This document shows, piece after piece, positions 1 through 8,201 of a stretch of 64,000 nt of DNA. Below the pieces are notes generated by a model. That model did no database searches. It saw only the letters and a list, made by a program, of their open reading frames with translations, and was not told the origin of the DNA. This stretch comes from Curtobacterium sp. MCJR17_055. Its GTDB lineage: Bacteria > Actinomycetota > Actinomycetes > Actinomycetales > Microbacteriaceae. Location: NCBI RefSeq assembly GCF_003224335.1, contig NZ_QKLF01000003.1, positions 124,001 through 188,000 on the forward strand, given 5' to 3'. Within the stretch, counting starts at the first letter, position 1. Every line of letters starts with the position of its first letter. The position numbers and the translations under genes are program-made.

Positions 1-28
1 GCGCCGAGTGCCCTGCGCCGCCCGTCGC

Positions 29-71
29 GGTTCCACGATTCGCCGCTCGCTCACCGTCCAGGTTCCACGAT
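29..71 (+). repeat. Pair of direct 11-bp repeats
   Basis: GGTTCCACGAT occurs at 29-39 and again at 61-71 in the same orientation, 32 bp apart, which is about three helical turns. A related near-palindrome GGTTCTGGAACC lies at 100-111. The stretch 1-129 holds no gene that I can see. The spacing would suit two protein dimers on one face of the helix, but the stretch lies downstream of the minus-strand ABC genes and its owner gene is outside the window. Confidence 0.35.
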
Positions 72-129
72 CGTCACATCTGGCGGCGCGAGATGCCGCG
101 GTTCTGGAACCCGGGGGAGGAGCGCGCCG

Positions 130-942
130 CTACGGCAGCGTCGGTGCCGCCGCGACCAGCGCCCGCGTGACCTCGTGGGCAGGAGCGTCGAGCAGGGACA
201 CCGGCCCGTGCTCGACGATGCGCCCGGCGCTCATCACGGCGACGGTGTCGCACAGCCGCTGGACGACGCCGATGTCGTGCGAGACGAGCACGACCGTCGC
301 GCCGAGGTCGTCGACGAACGAGCGGAACAGGTCGATCACGCGCGCCCGGACCACCACGTCGAGGGCGCTCATCGGTTCGTCCCCGAACAGGATCCGCGGA
401 CGGTGCACCACCGCCCGCGCGATCGCGATGCGCTGCCGCTGCCCGCCGGAGAACTCGTGCGGGTACCGGTCCGCGGCATCGGCGGGCAGGTCGACCCGTT
501 CGAGCACGGCGGCGACCATCGCCCGGTGGTCGCCTTCGATCCGCAGCGCCCGGAGGGGCTCGGCGACGACGGCCCCGACGCGCATCCGCGGGTCGAGCGA
601 GGCGACCGGGTCCTGGAGGACGATGCCGGTCTCCCGCCGGTACCACCTGCCGGCGGCGGCCGAAGCGCGGGCGTCCACGGAGCGGCCGGAGGCGTGCACG
701 GTGCCGGTGGAGGGGGCCTCCAGTCCGGCCAGCAGACGGACGAGGGTCGACTTGCCGGACCCGGACTCACCGACGATGCCGAGCCGGGAACCGGCGGCGA
801 CGGTGAGGTCGACGCCGTCGACGGCGGTGCGGAGCGCGCCGGGTTCGAACGGTCCGCGGCGGGGGAGTCGGTAGGTGCGGTGCAGGTCGGCGGCGGCGAG
901 TGCCGGTGCGCCCGCAGTGGCCGGTGCTGGGAGGTCGGTCAC
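130..942 (-). CDS. Peptide/nickel-type ABC transporter ATPase (DppF/OppF-like)
   Basis: One of the two ATPases that power a dipeptide/oligopeptide or nickel-type importer. The 270-residue protein has a Walker A GESGSGKST near residue 58, a Q-loop (VLQDP), the signature FSGGQRQR, a Walker B ILFGDEPMSALD and a switch histidine (VSHD). It has the usual length for a DppF subunit without a long C-terminal extension. The ATG overlaps the stop of the upstream ATPase gene by 4 bases, so it is the last gene of a five-gene minus-strand operon. The family is certain. The substrate cannot be read from the sequence. Confidence 0.93.
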   Translation of the reverse strand: MTDLPAPATAGAPALAAADLHRTYRLPRRGPFEPGALRTAVDGVDLTVAAGSRLGIVGESGSGKSTLVRLLAGLEAPSTGTVHASGRSVDARASAAAGRWYRRETGIVLQDPVASLDPRMRVGAVVAEPLRALRIEGDHRAMVAAVLERVDLPADAADRYPHEFSGGQRQRIAIARAVVHRPRILFGDEPMSALDVVVRARVIDLFRSFVDDLGATVVLVSHDIGVVQRLCDTVAVMSAGRIVEHGPVSLLDAPAHEVTRALVAAAPTLP

Positions 943-1742
943 GGGGTCCTCCTGGCGGTGGCGCGGGCCGCGTCGACGAGCGCCGCGGTGGCGGGGTGCC
1001 GGGGCGCGGCGAGCAGGTCGGCGACCCGGCCCTGCTCGACGACACGTCCGGCCTCCAGCACGACCGCGGTGTCGGCGATCCGGGACAGCACCGCCAGGTC
1101 GTGCGTCACGAAGAGCATGCCGGCCCCCCTGGAGGCGGTGAGCGACTCGAAGAGGTCGAGGATCCGGGCCTGCGTGGTGACGTCCAGGGCGGTGGTCGGC
1201 TCGTCGGCGACCAGCAGGTCCGGTTCCCCCGCCATCGCCATCGCGATGCAGACACGCTGCCGTTGGCCGCCGGACAGCTGGTGCGGGTACTGGCGGAGGA
1301 GCAGCTCGGGGTCGGGCAGGCCGACGTCGCGCGCGAGGCCGACGGCGGCCTCGGCGGCCGCCCGGCGGTCGAGCCCGCGGTGCAGGCGCAGCGGTTCGGC
1401 GATCTGCTTCCCCACCCGGCGGAGCGGGTCGAGTGCGGTGCCGGGCTCCTGGAACACCATGCCGATCGCGGCGCCGCGGGTCCGCGCGCGCTCGCGGTCC
1501 GGCAGCCCGACGAGCTCACGCCCGTCCAGACGGATGCTGCCGGTGACGGCCGCACCCGCCGGTTCCAGACCCATCAGCGCGAGCGCCGTCATGGACTTGC
1601 CGGACCCGGACGCGCCGATCACGCCGACGCGACGGCCGGGAGGCACGGCGAACGTCACGTCGTCGAGCACCGTCCGGTCGGCGATCCGGACCGTCAGGCC
1701 GCGGACGTCCAGACCACGCGAGGTGGGGGCGTCGGCGGTCAT
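939..1742 (-). CDS. Peptide/nickel-type ABC transporter ATPase (DppD/OppD-like)
   Basis: Partner ATPase of the same importer, 267 residues. Visible motifs are Walker A IGASGSGKS near residue 41, the Q-loop MVFQEPGTALDPL, signature QLSGGQRQR, Walker B LLVADEPTTALD and the H-loop FVTHD. The VFQEP...LDP sequence is typical of the DppD/OppD branch. It overlaps the upstream permease gene stop by 4 bases and the next ATPase start by 4 bases, which implies translational coupling. Family members often carry a C-terminal Cys cluster; I see none here. Confidence 0.93.
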   Translation of the reverse strand: MTADAPTSRGLDVRGLTVRIADRTVLDDVTFAVPPGRRVGVIGASGSGKSMTALALMGLEPAGAAVTGSIRLDGRELVGLPDRERARTRGAAIGMVFQEPGTALDPLRRVGKQIAEPLRLHRGLDRRAAAEAAVGLARDVGLPDPELLLRQYPHQLSGGQRQRVCIAMAMAGEPDLLVADEPTTALDVTTQARILDLFESLTASRGAGMLFVTHDLAVLSRIADTAVVLEAGRVVEQGRVADLLAAPRHPATAALVDAARATARRTP

Positions 1743-2644
1743 GCGATGCCCTCCGACCCGGTGACGCCCGGGACCCCGTCAGCAGGGCGGGCACCGCGGT
1801 CGTCGCCGTCCCGTCGGCCGGTGCCGAGCCGGGGGTCGGTCGCGTCGCGGACGGCGTCACCGAGGAGGGAGAGCGCCGCGACGACGACCGCGATCGCGGC
1901 ACCCGGCCAGGTCGCACTCCAGGGGTGGACACCGATGTAGGTCTGCAGGTCGGACAGCAACCGTCCCCACGAGGCCGTGCCCGCATCGGCGCCGTAGCCC
2001 AGGTAGGACAGGCCGGCCTCGGCGAGGACCGCCGTCGCCATCGCGAGGGACAGCTGCACGGTGAACAGGGGCGCGGCGTTCGGGACGAGGTGCCGGAAGA
2101 GCACGCCGGCCGGACCGACGCCGGAGGCCCGCGCTGCGACGACGTAGTCGCTCCGGGCGATGCGGCGGATCTCCCCGCGGGCGACGCGGGCGATCGTCAC
2201 ACCGGAGGCGAGTCCGACGGACACGACGACGACGCCGAGGGAGCCGCCGTACACCGCGGTGAGGAGCATCGCCGTGAGCAGGGTGGGGAAGGCGACGAGC
2301 ACGTCGAGCAGCACGGCCGTCCCCTCGCGGACCCAGCGCGCGGTGAGCGACCCGATCGCGGTGAGGACGACGCCGACGACGCTCGCGATGACGCCGGAGC
2401 CGACCGCGACGACGAGCGTGGTGCGGGTCCCGGCGAGCAGGTAGCTGGCGATGTCGCGGCCGACGGCGTCGGTGCCGAACCAGTGCGCGGCACTCGGTCG
2501 ACCCCACTGCGCCGCGGGGTCGGTGCGGAACGGGTCCTGCGGTGTCCAGACGAGCGACACGGCTGCGAGGACGACGAGCAGCCCGAGGACGACCACGGCG
2601 AAGAGCCCGGTCGGGGTGCGGAGCAGACGACGGAGCACGGTCAC
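1739..2644 (-). CDS. Peptide ABC transporter permease (DppC/OppC-like)
   Basis: Inner-membrane channel subunit, 301 residues. It has a first membrane segment near residues 13-35, the DppC-type motif GTDAVGRDIASYLLAGTRT after a short loop, further hydrophobic segments, and an EAA-type cytoplasmic loop (ASGVGPAGVLFRHLVPN) that docks on the ATPases. Its GTG start overlaps the DppB-like stop by 4 bases. The C-terminal tail of about 30 polar residues after the last membrane segment looks dispensable. Confidence 0.92.
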   Translation of the reverse strand: MTVLRRLLRTPTGLFAVVVLGLLVVLAAVSLVWTPQDPFRTDPAAQWGRPSAAHWFGTDAVGRDIASYLLAGTRTTLVVAVGSGVIASVVGVVLTAIGSLTARWVREGTAVLLDVLVAFPTLLTAMLLTAVYGGSLGVVVVSVGLASGVTIARVARGEIRRIARSDYVVAARASGVGPAGVLFRHLVPNAAPLFTVQLSLAMATAVLAEAGLSYLGYGADAGTASWGRLLSDLQTYIGVHPWSATWPGAAIAVVVAALSLLGDAVRDATDPRLGTGRRDGDDRGARPADGVPGVTGSEGIA

Positions 2645-3594
2645 GAGGCGGCCTCCCGCTGCCGGGGGTCGAGCGCACGGTGGAGCACGTCGACGGCGAA
2701 CCCGACGAGCAGCACGAGACCGGTGAGGACGAGGAGTTCGGACTGCACCTTCGTGATGTCCCGCCGGCCGACGTCGGTGACGAGCATCCGGCCGACGCCC
2801 GGGAGCGAGAAGACCTGTTCGACGACGACCGCTCCGACGAGCAGCCCGGCGATCTGCACCCCGAGGACGGCGAGCACGGTCAGGGCGACGCTGGGCAGGC
2901 CGTGCCGGAGCAGAGCGCGGGTCTTCGTGAGCCCGACCGCTGCGGCGGTCCGGACGTGGTCGGCGTCGAGGACGGACAGCGTCGCCGAGCGGGTGAAGCG
3001 CAGGATGACGGCGCCCTCGACCGCACCGATCGTCAGCGCGGGGAGGACGAGCGCGGCGAACGCCCGGCCCGGCGCCCGCCAGCCGTCGAGCGGGAAGCCC
3101 TGCACCGGCAGCCAGTGCAGCGTCACGGCGAACAGCGCGACCAGGAGCAGCCCGGCCCAGACCACCGGGACCGCCGCGACGGCCTGTGCGGCGAACGAGA
3201 TCACCGCCCCACCCGGACGGCGGCGGAGGACCGCGGCGAGGACCCCGAGCGGGACGCCGACCACGAGGGCGGCGGCCAGGGACATGCCGGCCAGCGGCAG
3301 CGTGACCGCGAGCTTCTCCGCGATCTCCGGTGCGACCGGCCCGCGGGTCACGAGCGAGTTCCCGAGGTCGCCGTGGAACAGCCCGCCGATCCAGTCGAGG
3401 TACTGCAGGACGACCGGACGGTCGAGCCCGAGCTGCTCCCGGAGCGCTGCGACCTGCGCGGGCGTCGCCTCGGCCCCGGCGACGACCTGTGCGACGTCCC
3501 CGGGGAGCACGCGCAGCGTCGCGAAGACGATCAGGCTCGCCACGAGCAGGCCGACGGCGAGCAGGAGCACCCGCCCGACGAGGAATCGGGTCAC
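2641..3594 (-). CDS. Peptide ABC transporter permease (DppB/OppB-like)
   Basis: Second channel subunit, 317 residues. The N-terminus MTRFLVGRVLLLAVGLLVAS forms the first membrane helix, followed by the DppB-type periplasmic region (LGLDRPVVLQYLDWIGGLFHGDLG) and five further hydrophobic segments. The EAA loop is AAAVGLTKTRALLRHGLPS. It lies 9 bp downstream of the binding-protein gene stop and overlaps the DppC-like start. Length and motif order are normal for the family. Confidence 0.92.
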   Translation of the reverse strand: MTRFLVGRVLLLAVGLLVASLIVFATLRVLPGDVAQVVAGAEATPAQVAALREQLGLDRPVVLQYLDWIGGLFHGDLGNSLVTRGPVAPEIAEKLAVTLPLAGMSLAAALVVGVPLGVLAAVLRRRPGGAVISFAAQAVAAVPVVWAGLLLVALFAVTLHWLPVQGFPLDGWRAPGRAFAALVLPALTIGAVEGAVILRFTRSATLSVLDADHVRTAAAVGLTKTRALLRHGLPSVALTVLAVLGVQIAGLLVGAVVVEQVFSLPGVGRMLVTDVGRRDITKVQSELLVLTGLVLLVGFAVDVLHRALDPRQREAAS

Positions 3595-3603
3595 GGTGCG
3601 ATG

Positions 3604-5103
3604 CTACGAGACCGCGAGGTCCGCCAGGTCCAGCCGGGTCGTGGTGCTGTCGAACGGGAAGCCCGAGACGCCGTCACGGACCGCGGTCGTCGTCGTCGCG
3701 GTGTACAGCCACTCGGCAGCGGCGTCCTCGCTGACGATCCGGGCGGCCTGTCGCAGCGCCTGGACCTTCTCGTCTTGGTCGGTGGTGGCGAGGGCCGCGG
3801 CGTACAGCCGTTGCACCTGTGCGTTGTCGTAGCCGAAGTAGTAGTCCGGGTCCGCCCAGTTGCCGAAGTCCCGCGCCTCGGTGTGGTTGACCATGCTGAG
3901 GTCGAAGTCCTTCTTCGTGAACACCGTGTCGAGCCAGGTGGCGAAGTCCACGCGCCGCACCTTCAGCGTGATGCCGACCTCGGCGAGCTGCGAGGTCAGG
4001 ACGTCGCCGATGGCCGTCGGGTAGACGTTCGCGTACGTGAGGGTGAGCGTGGGCTTCGTGACGCCGGCCTGCCGCAGGAGCTTCCGCGCCGACGCGGGGT
4101 CGTACGCGTCGATGTCGGTCAGGTCCTGGTAGCCGGGGTCGAGCGCCGGGATGGGGCCGCCCTGCTCGACGCCGCCGCCGCCGATGGCCGTGATGACCGC
4201 CTTGGGGTCGATCGCCTGCCGGATCGCCTTGCGCACGCGGACGTCGTCGAAGGGCGCCTTCCGGTCGTTGAAGGCGAGCGTGTACTTGTCGGTGGTCTTG
4301 CCGGTGTGCAGGGTGATGCCGGAGGTGCCCTCCAGCTGCCCCTTCAGCGTGCCGTCCACCGCGGTCTGGACGTCGAGGTCCCCGCCGGCCATCGCGTTGA
4401 CGGCCGTGGACGGGTCGGTGATGTACCGGAAGACGACCGTGCCGACCTTCGCCTTCGGACCCCAGTAGTCCGGGTTCCGCTTGAAGGTGAGCGAGTCGCC
4501 CTGCTTCCAGTTCGCGACCTCGAACGGCCCGGTGCCGTTCGCGGTCTTCGTCCGGTCGCCGTCAGCGCCCTGCTCGAGCACGAGCCCGGCGCGTCCGGTC
4601 AGGTTCCACAGGAGTTCGGAGTCGGGCCGGGTGAGCCGGAGCTGCACCTGGTCGTCGCCGGTCGCCGTCACGGTGTCGACCGAGGCGAGGTCGTCCGCGT
4701 CGACGTAGGAGTCGTTCGCCTTGACGTCCTCGAGCGAGGACACGACGTCGTCCGCCGTGAGCGGCTCGCCGTCCTGGAAGGTGACGCCCTCGCGGAGCGT
4801 GAACGTGTACGTCAGGCCGTCGTCCGAGACCTCGTGCGAGGACGCCAGCACGTCGCGGATCCCGCCGTCGGCGGTCCGGCCGACGAGCCCCTGGTAGACG
4901 TTGTCGATGAGGACCTGGTCGAGCGCGTTGCCGGACTGGGTGCGGATGTCGAGGCTCGTCGGTTCGAGCACCAGGCCGACCCGGACCGTCGCGTCGGGAC
5001 CGCCACGGGTCTCGTCGGGGCCGCCGGAGCAGCCGGCCAGGGCGACCGAGGTCGCGACGACGAGTGCTGTCGCGGCGAGTGCGGTGCGGTGGAGCGGACG
5101 CAT
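3604..5103 (-). CDS. Peptide-binding lipoprotein of ABC importer (SBP family 5)
   Basis: Extracytoplasmic binding protein that delivers substrate to the permeases encoded next to it. The 499-residue product begins with a basic n-region, a hydrophobic stretch and the lipobox VALAGC, so Cys25 should be lipidated. The body has family-5 features such as DQVLIDNVYQGLV, the YTFTLREGVTFQDGEPLTADDV segment in short form, and RKAIRQAIDPKAV. An AAGGAA ribosome site precedes the ATG. A possible -10, TAGCCT, lies at 5190-5185 on the minus strand. It is first in the operon, which is usual. Confidence 0.93.
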   Translation of the reverse strand: MRPLHRTALAATALVVATSVALAGCSGGPDETRGGPDATVRVGLVLEPTSLDIRTQSGNALDQVLIDNVYQGLVGRTADGGIRDVLASSHEVSDDGLTYTFTLREGVTFQDGEPLTADDVVSSLEDVKANDSYVDADDLASVDTVTATGDDQVQLRLTRPDSELLWNLTGRAGLVLEQGADGDRTKTANGTGPFEVANWKQGDSLTFKRNPDYWGPKAKVGTVVFRYITDPSTAVNAMAGGDLDVQTAVDGTLKGQLEGTSGITLHTGKTTDKYTLAFNDRKAPFDDVRVRKAIRQAIDPKAVITAIGGGGVEQGGPIPALDPGYQDLTDIDAYDPASARKLLRQAGVTKPTLTLTYANVYPTAIGDVLTSQLAEVGITLKVRRVDFATWLDTVFTKKDFDLSMVNHTEARDFGNWADPDYYFGYDNAQVQRLYAAALATTDQDEKVQALRQAARIVSEDAAAEWLYTATTTTAVRDGVSGFPFDSTTTRLDLADLAVS

Positions 5104-5214
5104 GCTGGGTTCCTTCCCGGAGCCGGGCCACGCAGGGTCCGGAACGAGGGCGGCGCGACGACGGTCGTCAGCGGCGCTCGGACGAGGCTACCGGGATGCG
5201 TCGCACCGGCGGTG

Positions 5215-6171
5215 TCAGGGCTCCGACGAAGTCGAGGGGGGTTCTTCGACGCCGTCCGACAAACCGTGCGTGGTCGCCCAGGACCGGATGGCAGCGGCGA
5301 GGGGCAGGGGCGCCTGCGTCTGCACCGCGTGCCGGGACGCGACCGTGACGATCGTGGCATCCGGGAGCCGTTCGGCGAAGGACTGGTGCAGCTTGGGGGA
5401 GACGTACCCGCGGTCCCCGCGCACGAGCAGCAGCGGTACGTCCAGCTGCTCCAGGTCCGGCCAGGCGTCGGCGAAGCGCCCGACCGAGGCCGACCGTCCG
5501 ACGCCGAGGTGCGGGAAGTGGTGGCGTCGCACCAGCCGACCGTCGGCACCGAGCCGCGTGGTGTGCCGGGCCTCGCGGAGCAGCGTGGGTCGGTCGTCGC
5601 CGACGCGGGCCGCGATCGCCCGGTCGACGACCTCGTCGAGGTCCGAGAACGGTTCCTCGGCCTCCAGTGCGCGGGCGATCCGGTCGACGGCGCGCTGCGC
5701 GAAGTCCGGCGACATGTCGACCAGCACGAGACCGGTGACACGCTCCGGTGCGAGGGCGGCGAGGCGGGCGGACAGGATCGCGCCGAGGGAGTGCCCGACG
5801 ACGATGCCCGGCGGGACGTCCAGGGCGTCGAGCGCGGCGAGGACGGTGGGGGCCGTGGTGGTGGCGGCGTAGTCGGCGTCTGCACGCCACGCGGACCGCC
5901 CGTGCCCGGGCAGGTCGAGCGCGACGGCCGGCTCGTCGACGGCGATCGCGGTCTGGTCGAAGCTGTGCGCGTCGATGCCGAGCCCGTGCAGGTAGGTGAT
6001 CCGGGCCTCCCGAGCGGGGACCGGCGGACCGGTGCGCGACCAACGGATCGCCGACACGTCACCACCGGGGACGGTCGGCACCACCTGCCGGGAGGCGCGG
6101 AGCGGCTCCGTCACGCCGCTCGCGGCGGCCAGGGCGGGGACGTCGGAGAACTCGTCATCGTGCACGGACAC
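5215..6171 (-). CDS. Alpha/beta hydrolase
   Basis: Serine hydrolase of the alpha/beta fold, 318 residues; the substrate is unknown. The nucleophile elbow is GHSLGAI, preceded by the oxyanion-side strand (ITYLHGLGID), with DMSPDF and a late His (ASRHAVQTQAP) as acid and base candidates. I chose the GTG at 6171 (protein VSVHDDEFSD). The frame stays open far upstream, but that part is antisense to the flavoprotein gene. The GTG at 6165 is an alternative. Transcription diverges from the siderophore-interacting gene, sharing an 80-bp region with an iron box and a hairpin, so iron control is possible. Confidence 0.85.
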   Translation of the reverse strand: MSVHDDEFSDVPALAAASGVTEPLRASRQVVPTVPGGDVSAIRWSRTGPPVPAREARITYLHGLGIDAHSFDQTAIAVDEPAVALDLPGHGRSAWRADADYAATTTAPTVLAALDALDVPPGIVVGHSLGAILSARLAALAPERVTGLVLVDMSPDFAQRAVDRIARALEAEEPFSDLDEVVDRAIAARVGDDRPTLLREARHTTRLGADGRLVRRHHFPHLGVGRSASVGRFADAWPDLEQLDVPLLLVRGDRGYVSPKLHQSFAERLPDATIVTVASRHAVQTQAPLPLAAAIRSWATTHGLSDGVEEPPSTSSEP

Positions 6172-6180
6172 CGTCCCAGT

Positions 6181-6204
6181 GTCGCAGCCGACGCGGGCTG
6201 CGAC
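6181..6204 (-). other. Hairpin in the leader of the hydrolase gene
   Basis: GTCGCAGCC at 6181-6189 is perfectly complementary to GGCTGCGAC at 6196-6204, a 9-bp stem with a 6-base loop. It sits 9 bp before the proposed GTG start of the hydrolase and just downstream of the iron box when read on the minus strand. It could influence translation of that gene. Confidence 0.45.
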
Positions 6205-6223
6205 ATGAACCGTCCTTCTCTCG

Positions 6224-6242
6224 TTAGGTAAGGCATGCCATA
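6224..6242 (+). promoter_or_regulatory. Probable DtxR/IdeR-type iron box
   Basis: TTAGGTAAGGCATGCCATA matches the actinobacterial DtxR/IdeR consensus TTAGGTTAGGCTAACCTAA at 13 of 19 positions. The left half-site TTAGGT and the central GGC and CC are intact, and there is a perfect GGCATGCC core. It overlaps a possible -10 (CATACT at 6239-6244) of the flavoprotein gene, whose GTG starts at 6251. Iron-loaded DtxR/IdeR would block RNA polymerase here. The site also faces the divergent hydrolase gene. Confidence 0.65.
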
Positions 6243-6250
6243 CTCGATGT

Positions 6251-7165
6251 GTGGCTGCCCGGTACCGCGTCTTCTCCGTCCGCGTGGCGGCCGTCACCTC
6301 GCTCACCCCGCACTTCGTCCGCGTGACGCTGACCGGTGCCGAACTCGCGGAGTTCTCCGCCGTCGGGCTGGACCAGCGCATCAAGGTGCTCCTGCCGCTC
6401 GACGGCCACGGGTTCTCCGACCTGCCCGAGGGCGAGGACTGGTTCGCGGCGTGGCGCGCACTGCCGGACGCCACCCGGAACCCGATCCGCACGTACACCG
6501 TCCGCTCCTTCCGTCCGGACGCGCACGAGCTCGACATCGACTTCGTCGCCCACGGGGACGGCGGGCCGGCCTCGCGCTGGGTGTCCGCGTGCCGTGTCGG
6601 CGACGAACTGCGGATCGTCGGCCCCCGCGTCCCGGAGTCGCCCGAGGACCTGCCGTCCGGCGCGGCCGAGTTCGCGCCCGGGTCGGCGAACCGGATCCTC
6701 CTCGCGGGCGATGAGACGGCCGCTCCCGCGATCTGCGCGATCCTCGAGGCCCTCGACGTCTCGGCCGTCGGACACGTGTTCATCGAGGTCCCGACCGACG
6801 CCGACCGCCTGCCCGTCTCCGCGCCCGCCGGCGTCGAGGTGCGGTGGATCGCCCGCAACGGCGCGTCGCACGGCGTCCGCATGACCGACCACGTGCAGGC
6901 CTGGGCATCGACGGTCGCGGTGCCGGCTCCCGTCCTGACCGATGGGCGCGCGGCGGTGCCGGTGGAACTCGCGGACGTCGACGTGGACCACCAGGTGCTC
7001 TGGGACGTCCCGCGCGAGGACGACGACCTGCCCGTCTACGCCTGGATCGCGGGGGAGGCCGGCTGCGTCAAGGAACTCCGACGCCACCTCGTGCGCGGAG
7101 TCGGGCTGGACCGGAAGCAGGTCGCGTTCATGGGCTACTGGCGCCACGGCAAGGCGGAGTGTTGA
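6251..7165 (+). CDS. Siderophore-interacting protein (FAD-dependent ferric reductase)
   Basis: Flavoprotein of the SIP/ViuB family, which reduces ferric siderophores in the cytoplasm to release iron. The 304 residues show the FAD-binding RTYTVRSF near residue 85, the pyridine nucleotide region LLAGDETAAPAI, and the family's C-terminal AWIAGEAG...KELRRHL and AFMGYWRHG. The GTG lies only 7 bases beyond a possible -10, so the message may be leaderless. It overlaps the next ATPase gene by 7 bases, which pairs siderophore uptake with iron release. The iron box in front fits this role. Confidence 0.92.
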   Translation: MAARYRVFSVRVAAVTSLTPHFVRVTLTGAELAEFSAVGLDQRIKVLLPLDGHGFSDLPEGEDWFAAWRALPDATRNPIRTYTVRSFRPDAHELDIDFVAHGDGGPASRWVSACRVGDELRIVGPRVPESPEDLPSGAAEFAPGSANRILLAGDETAAPAICAILEALDVSAVGHVFIEVPTDADRLPVSAPAGVEVRWIARNGASHGVRMTDHVQAWASTVAVPAPVLTDGRAAVPVELADVDVDHQVLWDVPREDDDLPVYAWIAGEAGCVKELRRHLVRGVGLDRKQVAFMGYWRHGKAEC

Positions 7166-7977
7166 CCCCTGCCAGCGTCCTCACCCCCGAGGCGCCCGTC
7201 ACCGCACTCGGCGCCCGCGGGTTGCGGCTCGGCTACGACGACCGCGTGGTCGTCGACGGGCTCGACGTCGACGTGCCGGACGGTGAGCTCACCGTGATCG
7301 TGGGTCCGAACGCCTGCGGGAAGTCGACGCTCCTCAAGGCGCTGGCGCGGACGCTCAAGCCCACCGCCGGGACGGTCTACCTGGACGGCCGTCCGATCAC
7401 GTCCTATCGCCCGAAGGCCGTGGCCCGGCGCGTCGCGATGCTGCCGCAAACGCCGATCGCCCCGGACGGCATCAGCGTGCGCGACCTCGTGTCCCGCGGA
7501 CGCTTCCCGCACCAGGACCTGCTGCACCCCTCGAGCGGCACCGACCGGCAGGTCGTGCAGGCCGCCCTGGCGCAGACGGACATCGTGGGCCTCGCCGACC
7601 GCGGCGTCGACGAGCTGTCCGGTGGCCAGCGGCAGCGCGTCTGGATCGCGATGGTGCTCGCGCAGGAGACCGACATCGTGCTGCTCGACGAACCCACCAC
7701 GTTCCTCGACATCGCGCACCAGTACGACGTGCTCGAGCTCGCGTCCACGCTGCACGCGGCCGGTCGCACGGTCGTGGCCGTCCTGCACGACCTCAACCAG
7801 GCTGCCCGGTACGCGACGCACATGATCGCGATGCGGGACGGGGTGATCGTGGCGCAGGGGCCGCCGGCGACGGTCGTGACCGCGGAGCTCGTCGAGGACG
7901 TCTTCGGCCTGCCGTGCGTGGTCGTGCCGGACCCGGAGACCGGCACGCCGCTCGTCGTGCCGCGTCGCGCGCGCTGA
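7159..7977 (+). CDS. Iron-siderophore ABC transporter ATPase (FecE/FepC-like)
   Basis: ATPase of the FecCD-type ferric siderophore importer family, 272 residues. It has Walker A VGPNACGKST, an A-loop in GYDDRVVVDGL, the Q-loop MLPQTPIAPDGISVRDLVSRGR typical of FepC/FhuC, signature ELSGGQRQR, Walker B IVLLDEPTTFLD and VLHDLNQAARY. The start is GTG 7159, behind AAGGCGGAG; TTG 7162 is possible. No permease or binding protein gene is adjacent, so it must serve channels encoded elsewhere. In front of it the frame stays open in antisense-like composition, which I do not count as coding. Confidence 0.92.
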   Translation: MLTPASVLTPEAPVTALGARGLRLGYDDRVVVDGLDVDVPDGELTVIVGPNACGKSTLLKALARTLKPTAGTVYLDGRPITSYRPKAVARRVAMLPQTPIAPDGISVRDLVSRGRFPHQDLLHPSSGTDRQVVQAALAQTDIVGLADRGVDELSGGQRQRVWIAMVLAQETDIVLLDEPTTFLDIAHQYDVLELASTLHAAGRTVVAVLHDLNQAARYATHMIAMRDGVIVAQGPPATVVTAELVEDVFGLPCVVVPDPETGTPLVVPRRAR

Positions 7978-8004
7978 CGGGCGCGCTGCGCGCTGCGCGC
8001 ATCG

Positions 8005-8086
8005 GCGCGGTCCGGGTCCGACGGGGCCGGCGCGATCCGGGTCCGACGGGGCCGACGCGGTCCGGCGCCGGCGCGGTCCGGCGCCG
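8005..8086 (+). repeat. GC-rich imperfect tandem repeats
   Basis: Two 25-bp units (8005-8029 and 8030-8054) differ at a single base and share TCCGGGTCCGACGGGGCCG. They are followed by two 16-bp units (8055-8070 and 8071-8086) sharing CGCGGTCCGGCGCCG. The array fills most of the 7978-8201 gap, together with the hairpin that abuts it. It looks like slippage-expanded intergenic DNA, since no frame here is a credible gene. Confidence 0.7.
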
Positions 8087-8144
8087 CACAACGGAAACCG
8101 GCTCGAACCACGGGAGTCCGTGGTTCGAGCCGGTTTCCGTTGTG
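8087..8144 (+). terminator. Perfect 27-bp inverted repeat between convergent genes
   Basis: Positions 8087-8113 are exactly complementary to 8118-8144, with only GAGT between them. The outer arm begins CACAACGGAAACC. It lies between the end of the plus-strand ATPase gene (7977) and the end of the minus-strand HExxH gene (8202), the right place for a bidirectional terminator. There is no U-tract on either side, and the stem is much longer than a usual terminator. Part of the arm, GGTTCGAGCC, resembles a tRNA T-arm but no tRNA fold exists. Confidence 0.65.
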
Positions 8145-8201
8145 CGTGACCGGCGGACGCCGCGGCCGACGCCGAGCCGGGCGCGGGCAGGCGCTCGGCG
8201 C

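Noticed and set aside
2542-6231. Plus-strand open frame of over 1200 codons opposite the peptide transporter
   Set aside because: Antisense artefact of very high GC. The minus-strand genes have full family motifs, and the plus frame gives only charged low-complexity sequence.
6844-7158. N-terminal extension of the FecE-like ATPase
   Set aside because: The frame is open but overlaps the flavoprotein gene; its sequence is Arg/Gly-rich, and GTG 7159 has a ribosome site.
8118-8144. Possible tRNA fragment because of GGTTCGAGCC
   Set aside because: No acceptor, D or anticodon arms. The whole segment is a simple inverted repeat.
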